Origin: Alcanivorax sp. S6407
GTDB taxonomy: Bacteria > Pseudomonadota > Gammaproteobacteria > Pseudomonadales > Alcanivoracaceae
Length of the DNA stretch: 64,000 nucleotides
Reading direction: 5' to 3'
NCBI RefSeq assembly: GCF_023016115.1
Contig: NZ_JALKBH010000001.1
Coordinates: 372,001-436,000 of the forward strand
The position numbers were made by a program, and so were the translations under genes. A model generated the notes under the pieces. The model saw only the letters and a list, made by a program, of their open reading frames with translations, did not search any database and was not told where the DNA came from. Below, one piece after another: positions 19,588 to 28,769 of this stretch (positions are counted from its first letter, which is position 1; each line of letters starts with the position of its first letter).

Positions 19588-21411
19588 TTGCCTGAGTTTG
19601 ACCACAAACACTTTCTTGATCACTGCGCCCGCAAACCTGGTGTCTACCGGATGCTCAATGGCGAGGGTGATGTCCTCTACGTGGGCAAGGCGCGTAACCT
19701 GCAGGCCCGTCTGAGCAGTTATTTCCAGAAAAATGTGGCCAGCGTGAAGACACGCGCACTGGTGGCACGCATTGCCGATGTGCAGACCACGGTGACCAGC
19801 AGCGAGGCCGAAGCCTTGTTGCTGGAGCAGTCGCTGATCAAGACACTGCGTCCGCCTTACAACATTCTTCTGCGTGACGACAAAAGCTATCCGTATATCC
19901 GCATCACCAGCTCCGATACCTTTCCACGGATCACGTTTCACCGGGGTACCCGCCGCAAGGGAAGTCACTATTTCGGTCCTTATCCCAGTGGTGGGGCAGT
20001 ACGAGAGGCCATCTCGCTGGTAGAGAAGGTGTTCCAGGTGAGGAACTGTAGCGACAGCTATTTTCGTAACCGTACCCGGCCTTGTCTTCAGCACCAGATC
20101 CAGCGATGTACGGCGCCCTGTGTGGGGTTGGTCTCAGCAGAGAAATACGCAGAACAGGTAAAATTGGCGCGGGACTTTCTGGATGGCCGAAGTCGGGATG
20201 TGGTTGAGCACCTGAGCCGGCAGATGGAAGAGGCCTCCCGCAACCTGGAATTTGAAGAAGCGGCCATCCTCAGAGACAAGCTGGCAGCGATCCAGTCTGT
20301 GCAGCAAAAACAATACGCAGAAACCGGCCAGGGCGACCTGGATATCGTCGCCATTGAAGGCCGCCATGGCCTCTCCGTGGTGGACGTGCTGATGATTCGG
20401 GGTGGGCGCATCCTGGGGCATCGCACCTTCCGGCCGGATACCCGAGGCGAGGAAGATCTGTGCGAGATTCTTGAAGCCTTTCTCAGCCAGTACTATCTGG
20501 GGGACCGGGAAGACCCGGTGGATCCCCCCGAGATTTTGCTCAGTCATGAGATTGTTGGCAATGAGCCCTTGCAGCAGGCTCTGACCAGCCAGTGGGGCAA
20601 GAAGGTCAGGGTGGCCTGGCGAGTGCGTGGCGATCGTGCCGCCTGGGTGAACATGGCAAAAGCCAACGCGACCCAGTCCCTGGCTACTGAACTGGCCGCC
20701 CGCGAGCATATGGAGAAGCGCTTCCTGGCACTGGAAGACTTGCTGCAGAGTGGCTCTCCGGTGCGCTGGATCGAATGCTTTGACATTAGCCATACTCAGG
20801 GCGAGAAAGCGGTTGCCTCCTGCGTGGTATTCGACCAGCAGGGCGCACGCAAGCCGGATTACCGGCATTTCAATGTGAGTCCGCCACAGGCCGGTGATGA
20901 CTACGCCGCTCTGGAAGAAGCCATCCGCCGCCGTTATCAGCGTGTCCTGAATGAAGAGGGGCGATTGCCCGATTTGCTGTTGATCGATGGCGGCAAGGGG
21001 CAGCTACAGCGAGGCTGGGAGGTCATGGGGGAGCTTGGCTTGCAGGGGCGCATGCAGGTCATGGGGATCGGCAAGGGGCCCAGTCGGCGGCCGGGCTTCG
21101 AGGTGCTCTACCTGCCGGATGGTCGTGAGATCACCCCGGGGCCGTCCCATTCGGCCCTGCACCTGTTGCAGCAGGTTCGTGATGAAGCGCACCGGTTTGC
21201 CTTGACCGGCCACCGCGCCCGGCGTGGCAAGGCGCGCAAAACATCATCGCTGGATGAAATTCCCGGCATCGGTCCCAAGCGCAGAAAGGCGCTGCTGACC
21301 CATTTCGGGGGGCTTAAACAGTTGAAAAATGCCTCCGCGGCAGAACTGGCCCGGGTGCCCGGCATCAACGCGCAGATGGCAGAAACCCTGTACGACTGGT
21401 TTCATCAATAG
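19588..21411 (+). CDS. uvrC: UvrABC excinuclease subunit C
   Basis: The 607-residue nuclease makes both incisions in nucleotide excision repair. It has the GIY-YIG domain (KPGVYRMLNG...VLYVGKARN), a UVR domain EFEEAAILRDKLAAIQ that contacts UvrB, the RNase H-like domain (ECFDISHTQGEKAVAS, LLLIDGGKGQL), and C-terminal helix-hairpin-helix motifs (EIPGIGPKRRKALLTHFGG). The start is TTG at 19588 with GGGAG seven bases upstream. An in-frame ATG at 19387 lies inside gacA and would add a non-homologous 67 residues. Confidence 0.96.
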   Translation: MPEFDHKHFLDHCARKPGVYRMLNGEGDVLYVGKARNLQARLSSYFQKNVASVKTRALVARIADVQTTVTSSEAEALLLEQSLIKTLRPPYNILLRDDKSYPYIRITSSDTFPRITFHRGTRRKGSHYFGPYPSGGAVREAISLVEKVFQVRNCSDSYFRNRTRPCLQHQIQRCTAPCVGLVSAEKYAEQVKLARDFLDGRSRDVVEHLSRQMEEASRNLEFEEAAILRDKLAAIQSVQQKQYAETGQGDLDIVAIEGRHGLSVVDVLMIRGGRILGHRTFRPDTRGEEDLCEILEAFLSQYYLGDREDPVDPPEILLSHEIVGNEPLQQALTSQWGKKVRVAWRVRGDRAAWVNMAKANATQSLATELAAREHMEKRFLALEDLLQSGSPVRWIECFDISHTQGEKAVASCVVFDQQGARKPDYRHFNVSPPQAGDDYAALEEAIRRRYQRVLNEEGRLPDLLLIDGGKGQLQRGWEVMGELGLQGRMQVMGIGKGPSRRPGFEVLYLPDGREITPGPSHSALHLLQQVRDEAHRFALTGHRARRGKARKTSSLDEIPGIGPKRRKALLTHFGGLKQLKNASAAELARVPGINAQMAETLYDWFHQ

Positions 21412-21555
21412 CGGCTGCAGGCGGGTGTCAAACGCGCCGGAACGTTTTATGCAGGGGCCAACTAACGGCAATTGTCGGGCAACCGGCAAAAACGTCCATG
21501 AGTCCGGGCAGGGATTTCGCTATACTGTCCGCTTACTTGAATAGCGGTAGGTGTT

Positions 21556-22161
21556 ATGCAGAAGAATCACCCGGTACTGAATTTGCCCAATATCCTGACC
21601 CTGATCCGGGTCGTGGCAATCCCCGTACTGGTGGTGGTGTTCTACCTGCCGTTCAAGTGGAGCGACATGGTTGCGGCCGGTCTGTTCCTGGCCGCCGGCA
21701 TCACTGATTGGCTGGATGGCTATCTGGCTCGCAAGCTCAATCAGACCAGCCCATTTGGTGCCTTCCTTGATCCGGTGGCTGACAAGTTGATCGTCGGCGT
21801 CGCTTTGGTGGTGCTGGTGCAGGTGCATGCCACCGCCTGGTTGGCGGTGCCCGCCATGGTGATTGTGTCGCGGGAGATTACTGTTTCCGCCCTGCGTGAG
21901 TGGATGGCCGAGCTGGGGCAGCGTGCCAAGGTGGCGGTGAGCCAGCTCGGCAAGATCAAGACCGTGACCCAGATGACCGCCATCACCTTGCTGCTGGCAC
22001 AGAAACCCGAGTTTGATCTGTTGGGTGATATCATCATGACCCCCTGGCTCTGGCTGAGCTATGGGCTGCTTTATCTGGCAACGGCGCTCACTTTGTGGTC
22101 AATGATGTCTTATCTGCGGGCTGCAGCTCCGCAATTGCTCAAAAGTCAGTCAAAGTCCTGA
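21556..22161 (+). CDS. pgsA: CDP-diacylglycerol-glycerol-3-phosphate 3-phosphatidyltransferase
   Basis: The 201-residue membrane enzyme makes phosphatidylglycerol phosphate. The CDP-alcohol phosphatidyltransferase signature D-G-x2-A-R-x8-G-x3-D-x3-D is intact in DGYLARKLNQTSPFGAFLDP. The N-terminus NLPNILTLIRVVAIPVLVV and several hydrophobic segments fit the family. uvrC-pgsA followed by Gly, Cys and Leu tRNAs is the same order as in E. coli and Pseudomonas. Confidence 0.96.
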   Translation: MQKNHPVLNLPNILTLIRVVAIPVLVVVFYLPFKWSDMVAAGLFLAAGITDWLDGYLARKLNQTSPFGAFLDPVADKLIVGVALVVLVQVHATAWLAVPAMVIVSREITVSALREWMAELGQRAKVAVSQLGKIKTVTQMTAITLLLAQKPEFDLLGDIIMTPWLWLSYGLLYLATALTLWSMMSYLRAAAPQLLKSQSKS

Positions 22162-22189
22162 AATATCAGAAAAAATACCGTGTTGCGGG

Positions 22190-22217
22190 TTGACACCCGG
22201 AGGGTGATGAGTAGAAT
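22190..22217 (+). promoter_or_regulatory. Sigma-70 promoter of the tRNA Gly-Cys-Leu cluster
   Basis: TTGACA at 22190-22195 and TAGAAT at 22212-22217 are spaced by 16 bases, giving a perfect -35 and a good -10. The first tRNA starts 57 bases downstream, leaving room for a processed leader. Confidence 0.85.
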
Positions 22218-22274
22218 TCTTTCCCGCAACGAAGCACAGTTTGCGGTCAGCAATGCGGTCGCTTCAGCAACAAT

Positions 22275-22350
<76 letters not shown>

Positions 22351-22355
22351 GATTT

Positions 22356-22388
22356 CAAAAAAACCTCGGCTCAACCGAGGTTTTTTCT
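22356..22388 (+). terminator. Terminator or attenuator between tRNA-Gly and tRNA-Cys
   Basis: AAAAAACCTCGG (22358-22369) pairs with CCGAGGTTTTTT (22375-22386). It would stop most transcripts after tRNA-Gly, so tRNA-Cys and tRNA-Leu may depend on read-through or their own promoters. Confidence 0.85.
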
Positions 22389-22403
22389 TGTAAGCAGTTT
22401 AAA

Positions 22404-22477
22404 GGCGCGGTGGCAGAGTGGTTATGCAGCGGACTGCAACTCCGTGTACGCCGGTTCGATTCCGACCCGCGCCTCCA
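22404..22477 (+). tRNA. tRNA-Cys (anticodon GCA)
   Basis: The 74-base cloverleaf has acceptor GGCGCGG/CCGCGCC, anticodon GCA in GGACTGCAACTCC, T-loop TTCGATTC and an encoded CCA end. Confidence 0.96.
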
Positions 22478-22621
22478 ATTACCTATCCGTATGCCGCCGA
22501 CAGGTGGCTACATCGGTAGAATCAACAAGCGTCATGCTGCCCCTGTGCAGTGAAGGGATAATAACCAAGGGCGTCCCAGCCAAGTCATTATGCTCTTTTG
22601 ATGCGCCGCACAATGTGTTTC

Positions 22622-22708
22622 GCGGGTATGGTGAAATTGGTAGACACAACAGACTTAAAATCTGTCGGCCAGTAGGCCATGCCGGTTCAAGTCCGGCTAC
22701 CCGCACCA
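22622..22708 (+). tRNA. tRNA-Leu (anticodon TAA)
   Basis: The 87-base gene has acceptor GCGGGTA/TACCCGC, anticodon TAA in CAGACTTAAAATCTG, a long variable arm CGGCCAGTAGGCCATG and an encoded CCA. The 144 bases before it, after tRNA-Cys, show no gene. Confidence 0.96.
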
Positions 22709-23119
22709 TCTTTTCCTTTTCCCTGTCCGCATTTGCCTCTCCGGCGCACATTCCTGTGACTGTGATCTGTTAAATGAGATTCAATAAGGTCCTGCTTGCA
22801 TTGGAGGGGTGGGGCGATATTGCCAGGTCTCCTCTTGGGCGTGGTGAAATGGCGCAGCCACACTATTTGCCTGCTTTCTGATCGACTTCGTTGTTTCCCC
22901 CACGGGCAAACACGGGGCTTCAGCCAAGCATTATTTCAATTTCTGTCCATCCGTCGCCCGCTTGTCATCAAATATCAGCAAAATCAACGGGATGGTAAAT
23001 CCTGTTAAGGCGGTTTATTGCCGTTGTTAGTGCCTTTCTGTTAGCCTCACACTTTAGTCTTAGTCCCGTATCCGCGGGCATCAGAACAACAAGGCCGGCA
23101 AGGCTTGAGGGACAACAGA
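22709..23119. other. Gap between tRNA-Leu and the hybrid kinase
   Basis: About 410 bases with no supported gene, repeat or clear terminator. It should contain the promoter of the signalling operon, but only weak candidates are visible. GAGGGAC shortly before 23120 is the likely ribosome-binding site. Confidence 0.5.
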
Positions 23120-26100
23120 ATGAACTGGTTTCAGAACCTGTCTGTCAGGTTGAAGATTCTGTCAGTGGCAGGGCTGGGTATTGCGCTCTTCGTGGTCTAT
23201 GCGGCCTACAGTTATTACATCGCCGAAACGAATATCCACCATCTCGAACGGATCGAGGATCAGGATTTTCCGGTTCTTGAGCTGGTCAATGCCAATAACG
23301 TGGATTTCATCGCCATTGGCGAGTCGTTCATTGCTGCCATTACCCAGGCTGATCCGGACTTGCTGGAGGAGGCTCTGGAGCGTGCCGACAAGTTTGGTGA
23401 TCGGCTCGAAGATATTCGTCGTACCGACCCGGAGCTGTCTGCCAGCATCAGTGAGCTGAAAGATAGCTTCGAAGACTATATTGATGCGGCTAACAGTCTG
23501 GCCCGTGGGCTTATTGATGAATCCGGGGCGGATGAGGATCTTTATCAGCGTATCACCCATGTTCGCGAGCTGCAGACCGGATACGAAGAGGCCCAGAAAG
23601 CTTTTGAGAACCAGCGTTATGAGGCCTTCCGCGCCACTCTCAACAAGAGCCGAAACGATAACCAGGGCACCCAGAAGATCGGTCTTTTCCTGGGACTGGT
23701 GGCGTTTTCTGCTCTGGCACTGATTGCCCTGCGGGTGACTCGTGCGATTACCTTGCCGCTGGAGGGCGCGGTAACCGCGGCAGACAATATTGCTGATGGC
23801 AAGTGGGACACCGAGATCGAATCCACTGGTCGTGATGAAACCGGCCAATTGTTGCTGGCGATCCGCAAGATGCGAGACGCCCTGGTGAAGCGGCACCAGG
23901 AAGATCGGCGCCAGGAAACCGTCAAGAATCACCTTGCCGAGCTCAATAATCGCATGCGCGGTGAACTGAACTATGAACAGCTGGGCAACAACATGCTTAG
24001 CTTCCTGGTGCCGGTGCTGGAAGCCCAGGTCGGGGCTTTTTATAGCTTCAACCCGGACACCCAGCGCCTGTCTCTGAGCAGTTCCTATGCCATGCAGCGC
24101 CGCAAGCATCTGGCCAACGACTTCGCACTGGGTGAATCCCTGGTCGGCCAATGCGCGCTGGAGCGCAAGACCATTCTTCTCGAGCAGGTTCCCGAGGGTT
24201 ACATCAGCATCGGTTCGGGAACTGGCGCCGGTGAGGCTCGAAACGTTGTCGTCATGCCGATCATTCATGAGGAAGAGCTGAAAGGGGTGCTGGAAATTGG
24301 CGCCTTCCGCCAGTTTTCCGATGATGACCTGTCATTCCTGGATCAGTCTTCTGAGGTGATTGCCATCTCGGTCAGCAGTGCGCTCAGCCGTATGCGTCTT
24401 GGGGAAATGCTTGAGCAGACCCGTGAGCAGGCCATTGAGCTGGAGAAGCAGAAAGAGGAAATGGCCCAGGTCAATAATGATCTGGAAGCTCAGGCCATGG
24501 AGCTGTCCGCGTCCGAGTCCCGTCTGCAGCAGCAACAGGAAGAACTGAAGGCGATTAACGAAGAGCTGGAGTCACAGACTCAGGCGCTGCGCGCCTCCGA
24601 GGAAAGTCTGCAGGCACAGCAGGAAGAGCTGCGGGTGACCAACGAGGAGCTGGAAGCCCAGGCCCGTCTGCTGACAGAGCAGAAATCGGAAATGGCGCAG
24701 AAGAACGACGAGCTTGAACAGCTGCATCACGAGCTGGAAGAAAAGCTTCGCGAACTGGAGCTGTCATCCAAGTACAAGTCCGAGTTCCTCTCCACCATGA
24801 GCCACGAGCTGCGGACTCCGTTGAACTCGATCCTGATTCTTTCCAATGCCCTGGGTCAGAACAAGAAGGGCAACCTCGAAGAGAAGCAGGTAGAACACGC
24901 GCAGGTTATCCATTCTGCCGGTTCCGACTTGCTCAGCCTGATCAACGATATTCTGGATATTTCCAAGATCGAAGAAGGCAAGATGGACGTGGTCATCGAC
25001 GATTTGTCACCCAACGAGCTGGGTGACCACTTCCGTCGTCACTTCTCTCATGTGGCAGAAAACCGCGGCCTGGATTTCCACGTCAATGTGGGCGAAGACG
25101 TGCCTGAACACTTCTATACAGACCGCCAGCGCCTCGAACAGATCATCAAGAACCTGCTTTCCAATGCGCTGAAGTTTACCGAGCAGGGCTCGGTGACGCT
25201 GAGCATTGTGCGTCCGGATGAGAAAGACGTGTTGCCCCGTCAGCTGACCGCAGACAAGACCGTGAAACTGGCTGTCACTGACACTGGTGCCGGGATTCCT
25301 GAAGAAAAACAGAAACTGATCTTCGAGGCTTTCCAGCAGGCTGATGGCACCACCAGCCGTAAATACGGGGGTACTGGCCTTGGCCTGACCATTTCCCGCG
25401 AACTGGCGCGACTGCTGGGCGGTGAAATCGGGTTGACCAGTGAAGGCGAAGGCAAGGGTTCCACCTTTTTCCTGTATCTGCCGGAAGGTTCAGCGGATGC
25501 CATGGAAATCCTCGATCAGGGTGGTGAAGCCCGTATCGACGATATCGGCAGCAATGCCGAAGCGCACACCGCTGCCATGGTGCCGCAGCAGGTCGAAGAT
25601 GATGATTTCGTGGTCCGCGAGAAGACCGTATTGATCGTCGAGGATGACGAAGAATTCGGTGGCGTTCTGATGGAACTGGCGGCGGACTATGGCCTGGAAG
25701 GCCATATCTGTCATGACGGTGAGGCAGGGCTTGAATATGCCAGCCATTATCGGCCCAGTGCCATCATTCTGGATATCGGCCTGCCCGGTATCGATGGCTG
25801 GGAAGTGATGGAGAAGCTCAAGGCGGATCCGCGCACCAAGGATATTCCGGTGCACTTCCTGTCCGGCCGTGATGAGCGCAAGAAAGCCCTGGATCTGGGG
25901 GCGCTGGACCTGCTCACCAAGCCGGTGAATCAGGAAGACATCCTGTCTGCCTTCGCCAAGATCGAGGGCGCCATCGAGACCAATGTGCGGCGCCTGCTGG
26001 TGGTGGAAGACAGTGAAATCCAGCACGAGAGTATTCGTGAACTGTTTGACCAGAAAGGGGTGGAGATCACTGCGGCCACCAGCGGTCAGGAGGCTCTCGA

Positions 26101-26797
26101 GGCACTGCGTAACACGGTGTTCGACTGCATGATTCTCGATCTGACCCTGCCGGACATGAGTGGCTTCGAGCTGCTGGAAATTATCAATAATGACGATAAT
26201 TACGACAGTGTTCCGGTGGTGATCTACACCGGTAAGGATCTGACCCGTGATGAGGAAGCGAAGCTGCGCAAGTACGCTGATCGCATCATCCTCAAGACCG
26301 AGCGTTCCCATGAGCGTCTGCTCAACGAAGCGTCCCTGTTCCTGCACTGGCTGGAATCCACCTTGCCGGGAGACAAGGCCAAGGCGCCCAAGGAAACGTC
26401 CATTGAGCATCGCGATGATATTTTCGAAGGAAAGCAGCTGCTCCTGGTAGACGATGACATGCGCAATATTTATGCGCTGTCTGCCCAGCTGGAAGAGCTG
26501 GGCTTTGAAATCACCATCGCCAATAATGGTAAGGAAGCGTTGACCGCTCTGGATGAAAACCCCGAGATGGACATCGTTCTCATGGATATCATGATGCCGG
26601 AAATGGATGGCTATGAAGCCATGGGGCATATCCGCGACCAAGCCCGCTTCAAGAAATTGCCGATGCTGGCACTCACGGCCAAGGCCATGAAGGACGACAG
26701 GGCGAAATGTATTGAGGCCGGGGCAAATGATTACTGCTCCAAACCCATTGATATGGCCAAGCTGACATCGTTGATGCGTGTCTGGCTGCATAAATAA
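23120..26797 (+). CDS. Hybrid histidine kinase with HAMP, GAF, coiled coil and three receiver domains
   Basis: The 1225-residue inner-membrane sensor starts MNWFQNLSVRLKILSV. Domains in order: TM1 (about 11-33), a periplasmic helical sensor (34-185), TM2 (190-209), HAMP (210-262), a GAF-like domain (about 280-420), and a long Glu/Gln-rich coiled coil (about 430-555) with repeated QQEEL and NEELE units. HisKA follows with the phosphorylated His in SHELRTPLNS (about 562), then HATPase_c with NALKFTEQG and GGTGLGLTI. Three receivers start near 835 (LIVEDDEEFGG), 957 (LLVVEDSEIQ) and 1105 (LLLVDDDMRN). No Hpt domain is present. cheR follows 21 bases downstream. The ligand is unknown. Confidence 0.93.
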   Translation: MNWFQNLSVRLKILSVAGLGIALFVVYAAYSYYIAETNIHHLERIEDQDFPVLELVNANNVDFIAIGESFIAAITQADPDLLEEALERADKFGDRLEDIRRTDPELSASISELKDSFEDYIDAANSLARGLIDESGADEDLYQRITHVRELQTGYEEAQKAFENQRYEAFRATLNKSRNDNQGTQKIGLFLGLVAFSALALIALRVTRAITLPLEGAVTAADNIADGKWDTEIESTGRDETGQLLLAIRKMRDALVKRHQEDRRQETVKNHLAELNNRMRGELNYEQLGNNMLSFLVPVLEAQVGAFYSFNPDTQRLSLSSSYAMQRRKHLANDFALGESLVGQCALERKTILLEQVPEGYISIGSGTGAGEARNVVVMPIIHEEELKGVLEIGAFRQFSDDDLSFLDQSSEVIAISVSSALSRMRLGEMLEQTREQAIELEKQKEEMAQVNNDLEAQAMELSASESRLQQQQEELKAINEELESQTQALRASEESLQAQQEELRVTNEELEAQARLLTEQKSEMAQKNDELEQLHHELEEKLRELELSSKYKSEFLSTMSHELRTPLNSILILSNALGQNKKGNLEEKQVEHAQVIHSAGSDLLSLINDILDISKIEEGKMDVVIDDLSPNELGDHFRRHFSHVAENRGLDFHVNVGEDVPEHFYTDRQRLEQIIKNLLSNALKFTEQGSVTLSIVRPDEKDVLPRQLTADKTVKLAVTDTGAGIPEEKQKLIFEAFQQADGTTSRKYGGTGLGLTISRELARLLGGEIGLTSEGEGKGSTFFLYLPEGSADAMEILDQGGEARIDDIGSNAEAHTAAMVPQQVEDDDFVVREKTVLIVEDDEEFGGVLMELAADYGLEGHICHDGEAGLEYASHYRPSAIILDIGLPGIDGWEVMEKLKADPRTKDIPVHFLSGRDERKKALDLGALDLLTKPVNQEDILSAFAKIEGAIETNVRRLLVVEDSEIQHESIRELFDQKGVEITAATSGQEALEALRNTVFDCMILDLTLPDMSGFELLEIINNDDNYDSVPVVIYTGKDLTRDEEAKLRKYADRIILKTERSHERLLNEASLFLHWLESTLPGDKAKAPKETSIEHRDDIFEGKQLLLVDDDMRNIYALSAQLEELGFEITIANNGKEALTALDENPEMDIVLMDIMMPEMDGYEAMGHIRDQARFKKLPMLALTAKAMKDDRAKCIEAGANDYCSKPIDMAKLTSLMRVWLHK

Positions 26798-26818
26798 CAA
26801 GAAGCCCGGAGAAGGTGA

Positions 26819-27679
26819 ATGGCGGAGTCATTTCCGATAGATGATGAAGAGATCGATGTTGAAGACATCGAGATCCGCTTGCTGCTGGAAGCCATCTTCC
26901 AGATGTACGGGTACGACTTCCGCTCTTACAGCAAGGCATCCATCCGTCGGCGCATCATGCACCGGATGGGGATGTCGAATTTTTCCAGCATCATGGAAAT
27001 GACGGACAAGGTGCTCAGGGATCGTCGATTTTTCGTGACCTTGCTCAATGACCTGACCGTCAATGTGACCGAGATGTACCGGGATCCCGAGTTCTATCGG
27101 GCGTTCCGCGATGAAGTGGTGCCGGTACTGAAGACTTATCCTTTCATCAAGATCTGGCATGCCGGTTGTTCCACCGGGGAAGAAATCTACTCCATGGCCA
27201 TTCTTCTTGAGGAAGAAGGTCTGTACGATCGTGCCATGATTTATGCCACAGACATCGACAAGAATGTCCTGGCCGCTGCCAAGAAGGGGATTTACTCCAT
27301 CGAGGCGGTGAAGCAGTACGGAGATAATTATCGCAGGGCAGGGGGCAGACATTCGCTGTCTGATTACTTTACCGCCCGCTACGACAGCGTGATCATGGAT
27401 CAGAGACTGAAGCGCAACATCGTCTTTGCAGATCATGATCTGGCCACGGATCAGGTTTTTGGGGAAATGCACGTCATCCTGTGCCGTAATGTGCTGATCT
27501 ATTTTGATCGTGCATTGCAGGAAAGGGTGATCAGGCTCTTCGTGGATAGCCTGGATATGGGGGGGTACCTCTGTCTTGGCACCAAGGAAAGTCTCAAGTT
27601 TACCGGTCAGGAAGAGGCCTTTGACATGATCAACCCGTCGCTGAGAATCTTCCGCAAGCGACAGATCCGACACTCCTGA
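26819..27679 (+). CDS. cheR: CheR-type protein-glutamate methyltransferase
   Basis: The 286-residue protein has an N-terminal helical CheR domain (RLLLEAIFQMYGYDFRSYSK) and a SAM-dependent methyltransferase core with IWHAGCSTGEEIYSMAI and later VILCRNVLIYFD. CheR methylates glutamates of chemoreceptors. No chemoreceptor, CheA or CheW gene is in the window, so its substrate may be the helical or coiled-coil part of the neighbouring kinase or a distant receptor; this is inference. The gene lies in an apparent operon between the hybrid kinase and a response regulator. Confidence 0.92.
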   Translation: MAESFPIDDEEIDVEDIEIRLLLEAIFQMYGYDFRSYSKASIRRRIMHRMGMSNFSSIMEMTDKVLRDRRFFVTLLNDLTVNVTEMYRDPEFYRAFRDEVVPVLKTYPFIKIWHAGCSTGEEIYSMAILLEEEGLYDRAMIYATDIDKNVLAAAKKGIYSIEAVKQYGDNYRRAGGRHSLSDYFTARYDSVIMDQRLKRNIVFADHDLATDQVFGEMHVILCRNVLIYFDRALQERVIRLFVDSLDMGGYLCLGTKESLKFTGQEEAFDMINPSLRIFRKRQIRHS

Positions 27680-27698
27680 TGATTATTAGAGAATTTTG

Positions 27699-28184
27699 AT
27701 GATTGAGCAGAAGCTGCTGTTAGTCGACGATCAACCTGCGAACCTGGTGTCCCTTGAGGCGGTGCTGGAAGGTGAAGGGCGCACGCTGATCAAGGCTCAT
27801 TCTGGCCAGGAGGCCCTCAAGGTGCTGCTCAAGGAGGACATCTCCCTGGTGCTTCTGGATGTACAGATGCCAGGCATGGACGGCTTTGAAGTGGCCGAGC
27901 TGATGCGTCAGCGCAAGGATACCCAGACTATCCCGATCATTTTTGTCACCGCTATCAGCAAGGAAAAGAAATACGTATTCAAGGGTTACCAGGCAGGTGC
28001 AGTGGATTATCTGTTCAAACCGCTGGATCCGCTCATTCTCAAAAGCAAGGTGGACTTCTTTCTCGGTCTGGATCGCCAACGCCGCGAATTGCAGGAAAAA
28101 CTCAAGCAGGCACAGGCGCATCGAGCTGCCTATGAGGCCGGGAAGGCGAGTCGTGACGGAGGTGAAGGTAGCGGCGATTCGTGA
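27699..28184 (+). CDS. Stand-alone response regulator (receiver plus C-terminal tail)
   Basis: The 161-residue protein is a receiver domain with acidic pair in LLLVDDQPAN, phospho-Asp in VLLDVQMPGMDGFEV and Lys in YLFKPLDP. A charged helical tail (RQRRELQEKLKQAQAHRAAY) replaces an output domain. An alternate TTG start lies one codon upstream at 27696. It is closely similar to the receiver of the gene at 28770, on the other side of cheB, which suggests duplication. Its stop overlaps the cheB GTG. Confidence 0.92.
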   Translation: MIEQKLLLVDDQPANLVSLEAVLEGEGRTLIKAHSGQEALKVLLKEDISLVLLDVQMPGMDGFEVAELMRQRKDTQTIPIIFVTAISKEKKYVFKGYQAGAVDYLFKPLDPLILKSKVDFFLGLDRQRRELQEKLKQAQAHRAAYEAGKASRDGGEGSGDS

Positions 28185-28765
28185 GAGAGGACATGGGGCC
28201 GGTAAAGGCAGTGGTGATGGGAGCATCCTGGGGAGGCTTGAACGCCTACACCCAGATTCTTGCTGCCTTGCCTGCCAATTTCCCGGCCGCCATTCTGCTG
28301 GTTCAACACCAGCATCCCAGTTCTGAAAACCGGTTACCCTGGCTGCTGGGCCGCTACTGCAATTTGCCGGTGGTGGCGCCGGAAGACAAGGAGCCGATCC
28401 TCCCCGGTTATGTCTACGTGGCCCCCCCGGGGTATCACATGCTGGTTGACCAGGACGAGACGATTGCGTTTTCTGTTGCCAGACCTGTGCACTACTCCCG
28501 GCCATCAGTAGACGAACTGTTCTATTCTGCAGGAGCAGTTTACGGGGACCGACTGGCCGCAGTGATTCTCACTGGGGCCAATGACGATGGGGCGGCGGGG
28601 ATAGAATATATTCACCGACGAGGGGGCTTCACCATTGCACAGTCCCCGGTCAGTTCAGAAGCACCCACGATGCCCGAAGCGGCGATAAGAACAGGTGCAG
28701 TTTCCAAGGTGCTCGATCTTGAACAGATTGGCCCTTATTTGGCGGAAAGGTTGCAGGGTAGTTAA
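28181..28765 (+). CDS. cheB: CheB-type methylesterase catalytic domain, without receiver
   Basis: The 194-residue protein has only the CheB C-terminal esterase/amidase domain. The Ser of MGASWGGLNAY, the His of LVQHQHPS and the Asp of LTGANDDGAAG fit the S-H-D triad. The usual N-terminal receiver is missing, so activity may be governed by the neighbouring single-domain regulator. The GTG start overlaps the preceding stop by four bases; ATG at 28193 is an alternative. CheB normally removes methyl groups added by CheR. Confidence 0.9.
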   Translation: MREDMGPVKAVVMGASWGGLNAYTQILAALPANFPAAILLVQHQHPSSENRLPWLLGRYCNLPVVAPEDKEPILPGYVYVAPPGYHMLVDQDETIAFSVARPVHYSRPSVDELFYSAGAVYGDRLAAVILTGANDDGAAGIEYIHRRGGFTIAQSPVSSEAPTMPEAAIRTGAVSKVLDLEQIGPYLAERLQGS

Positions 28766-28769
28766 TGCA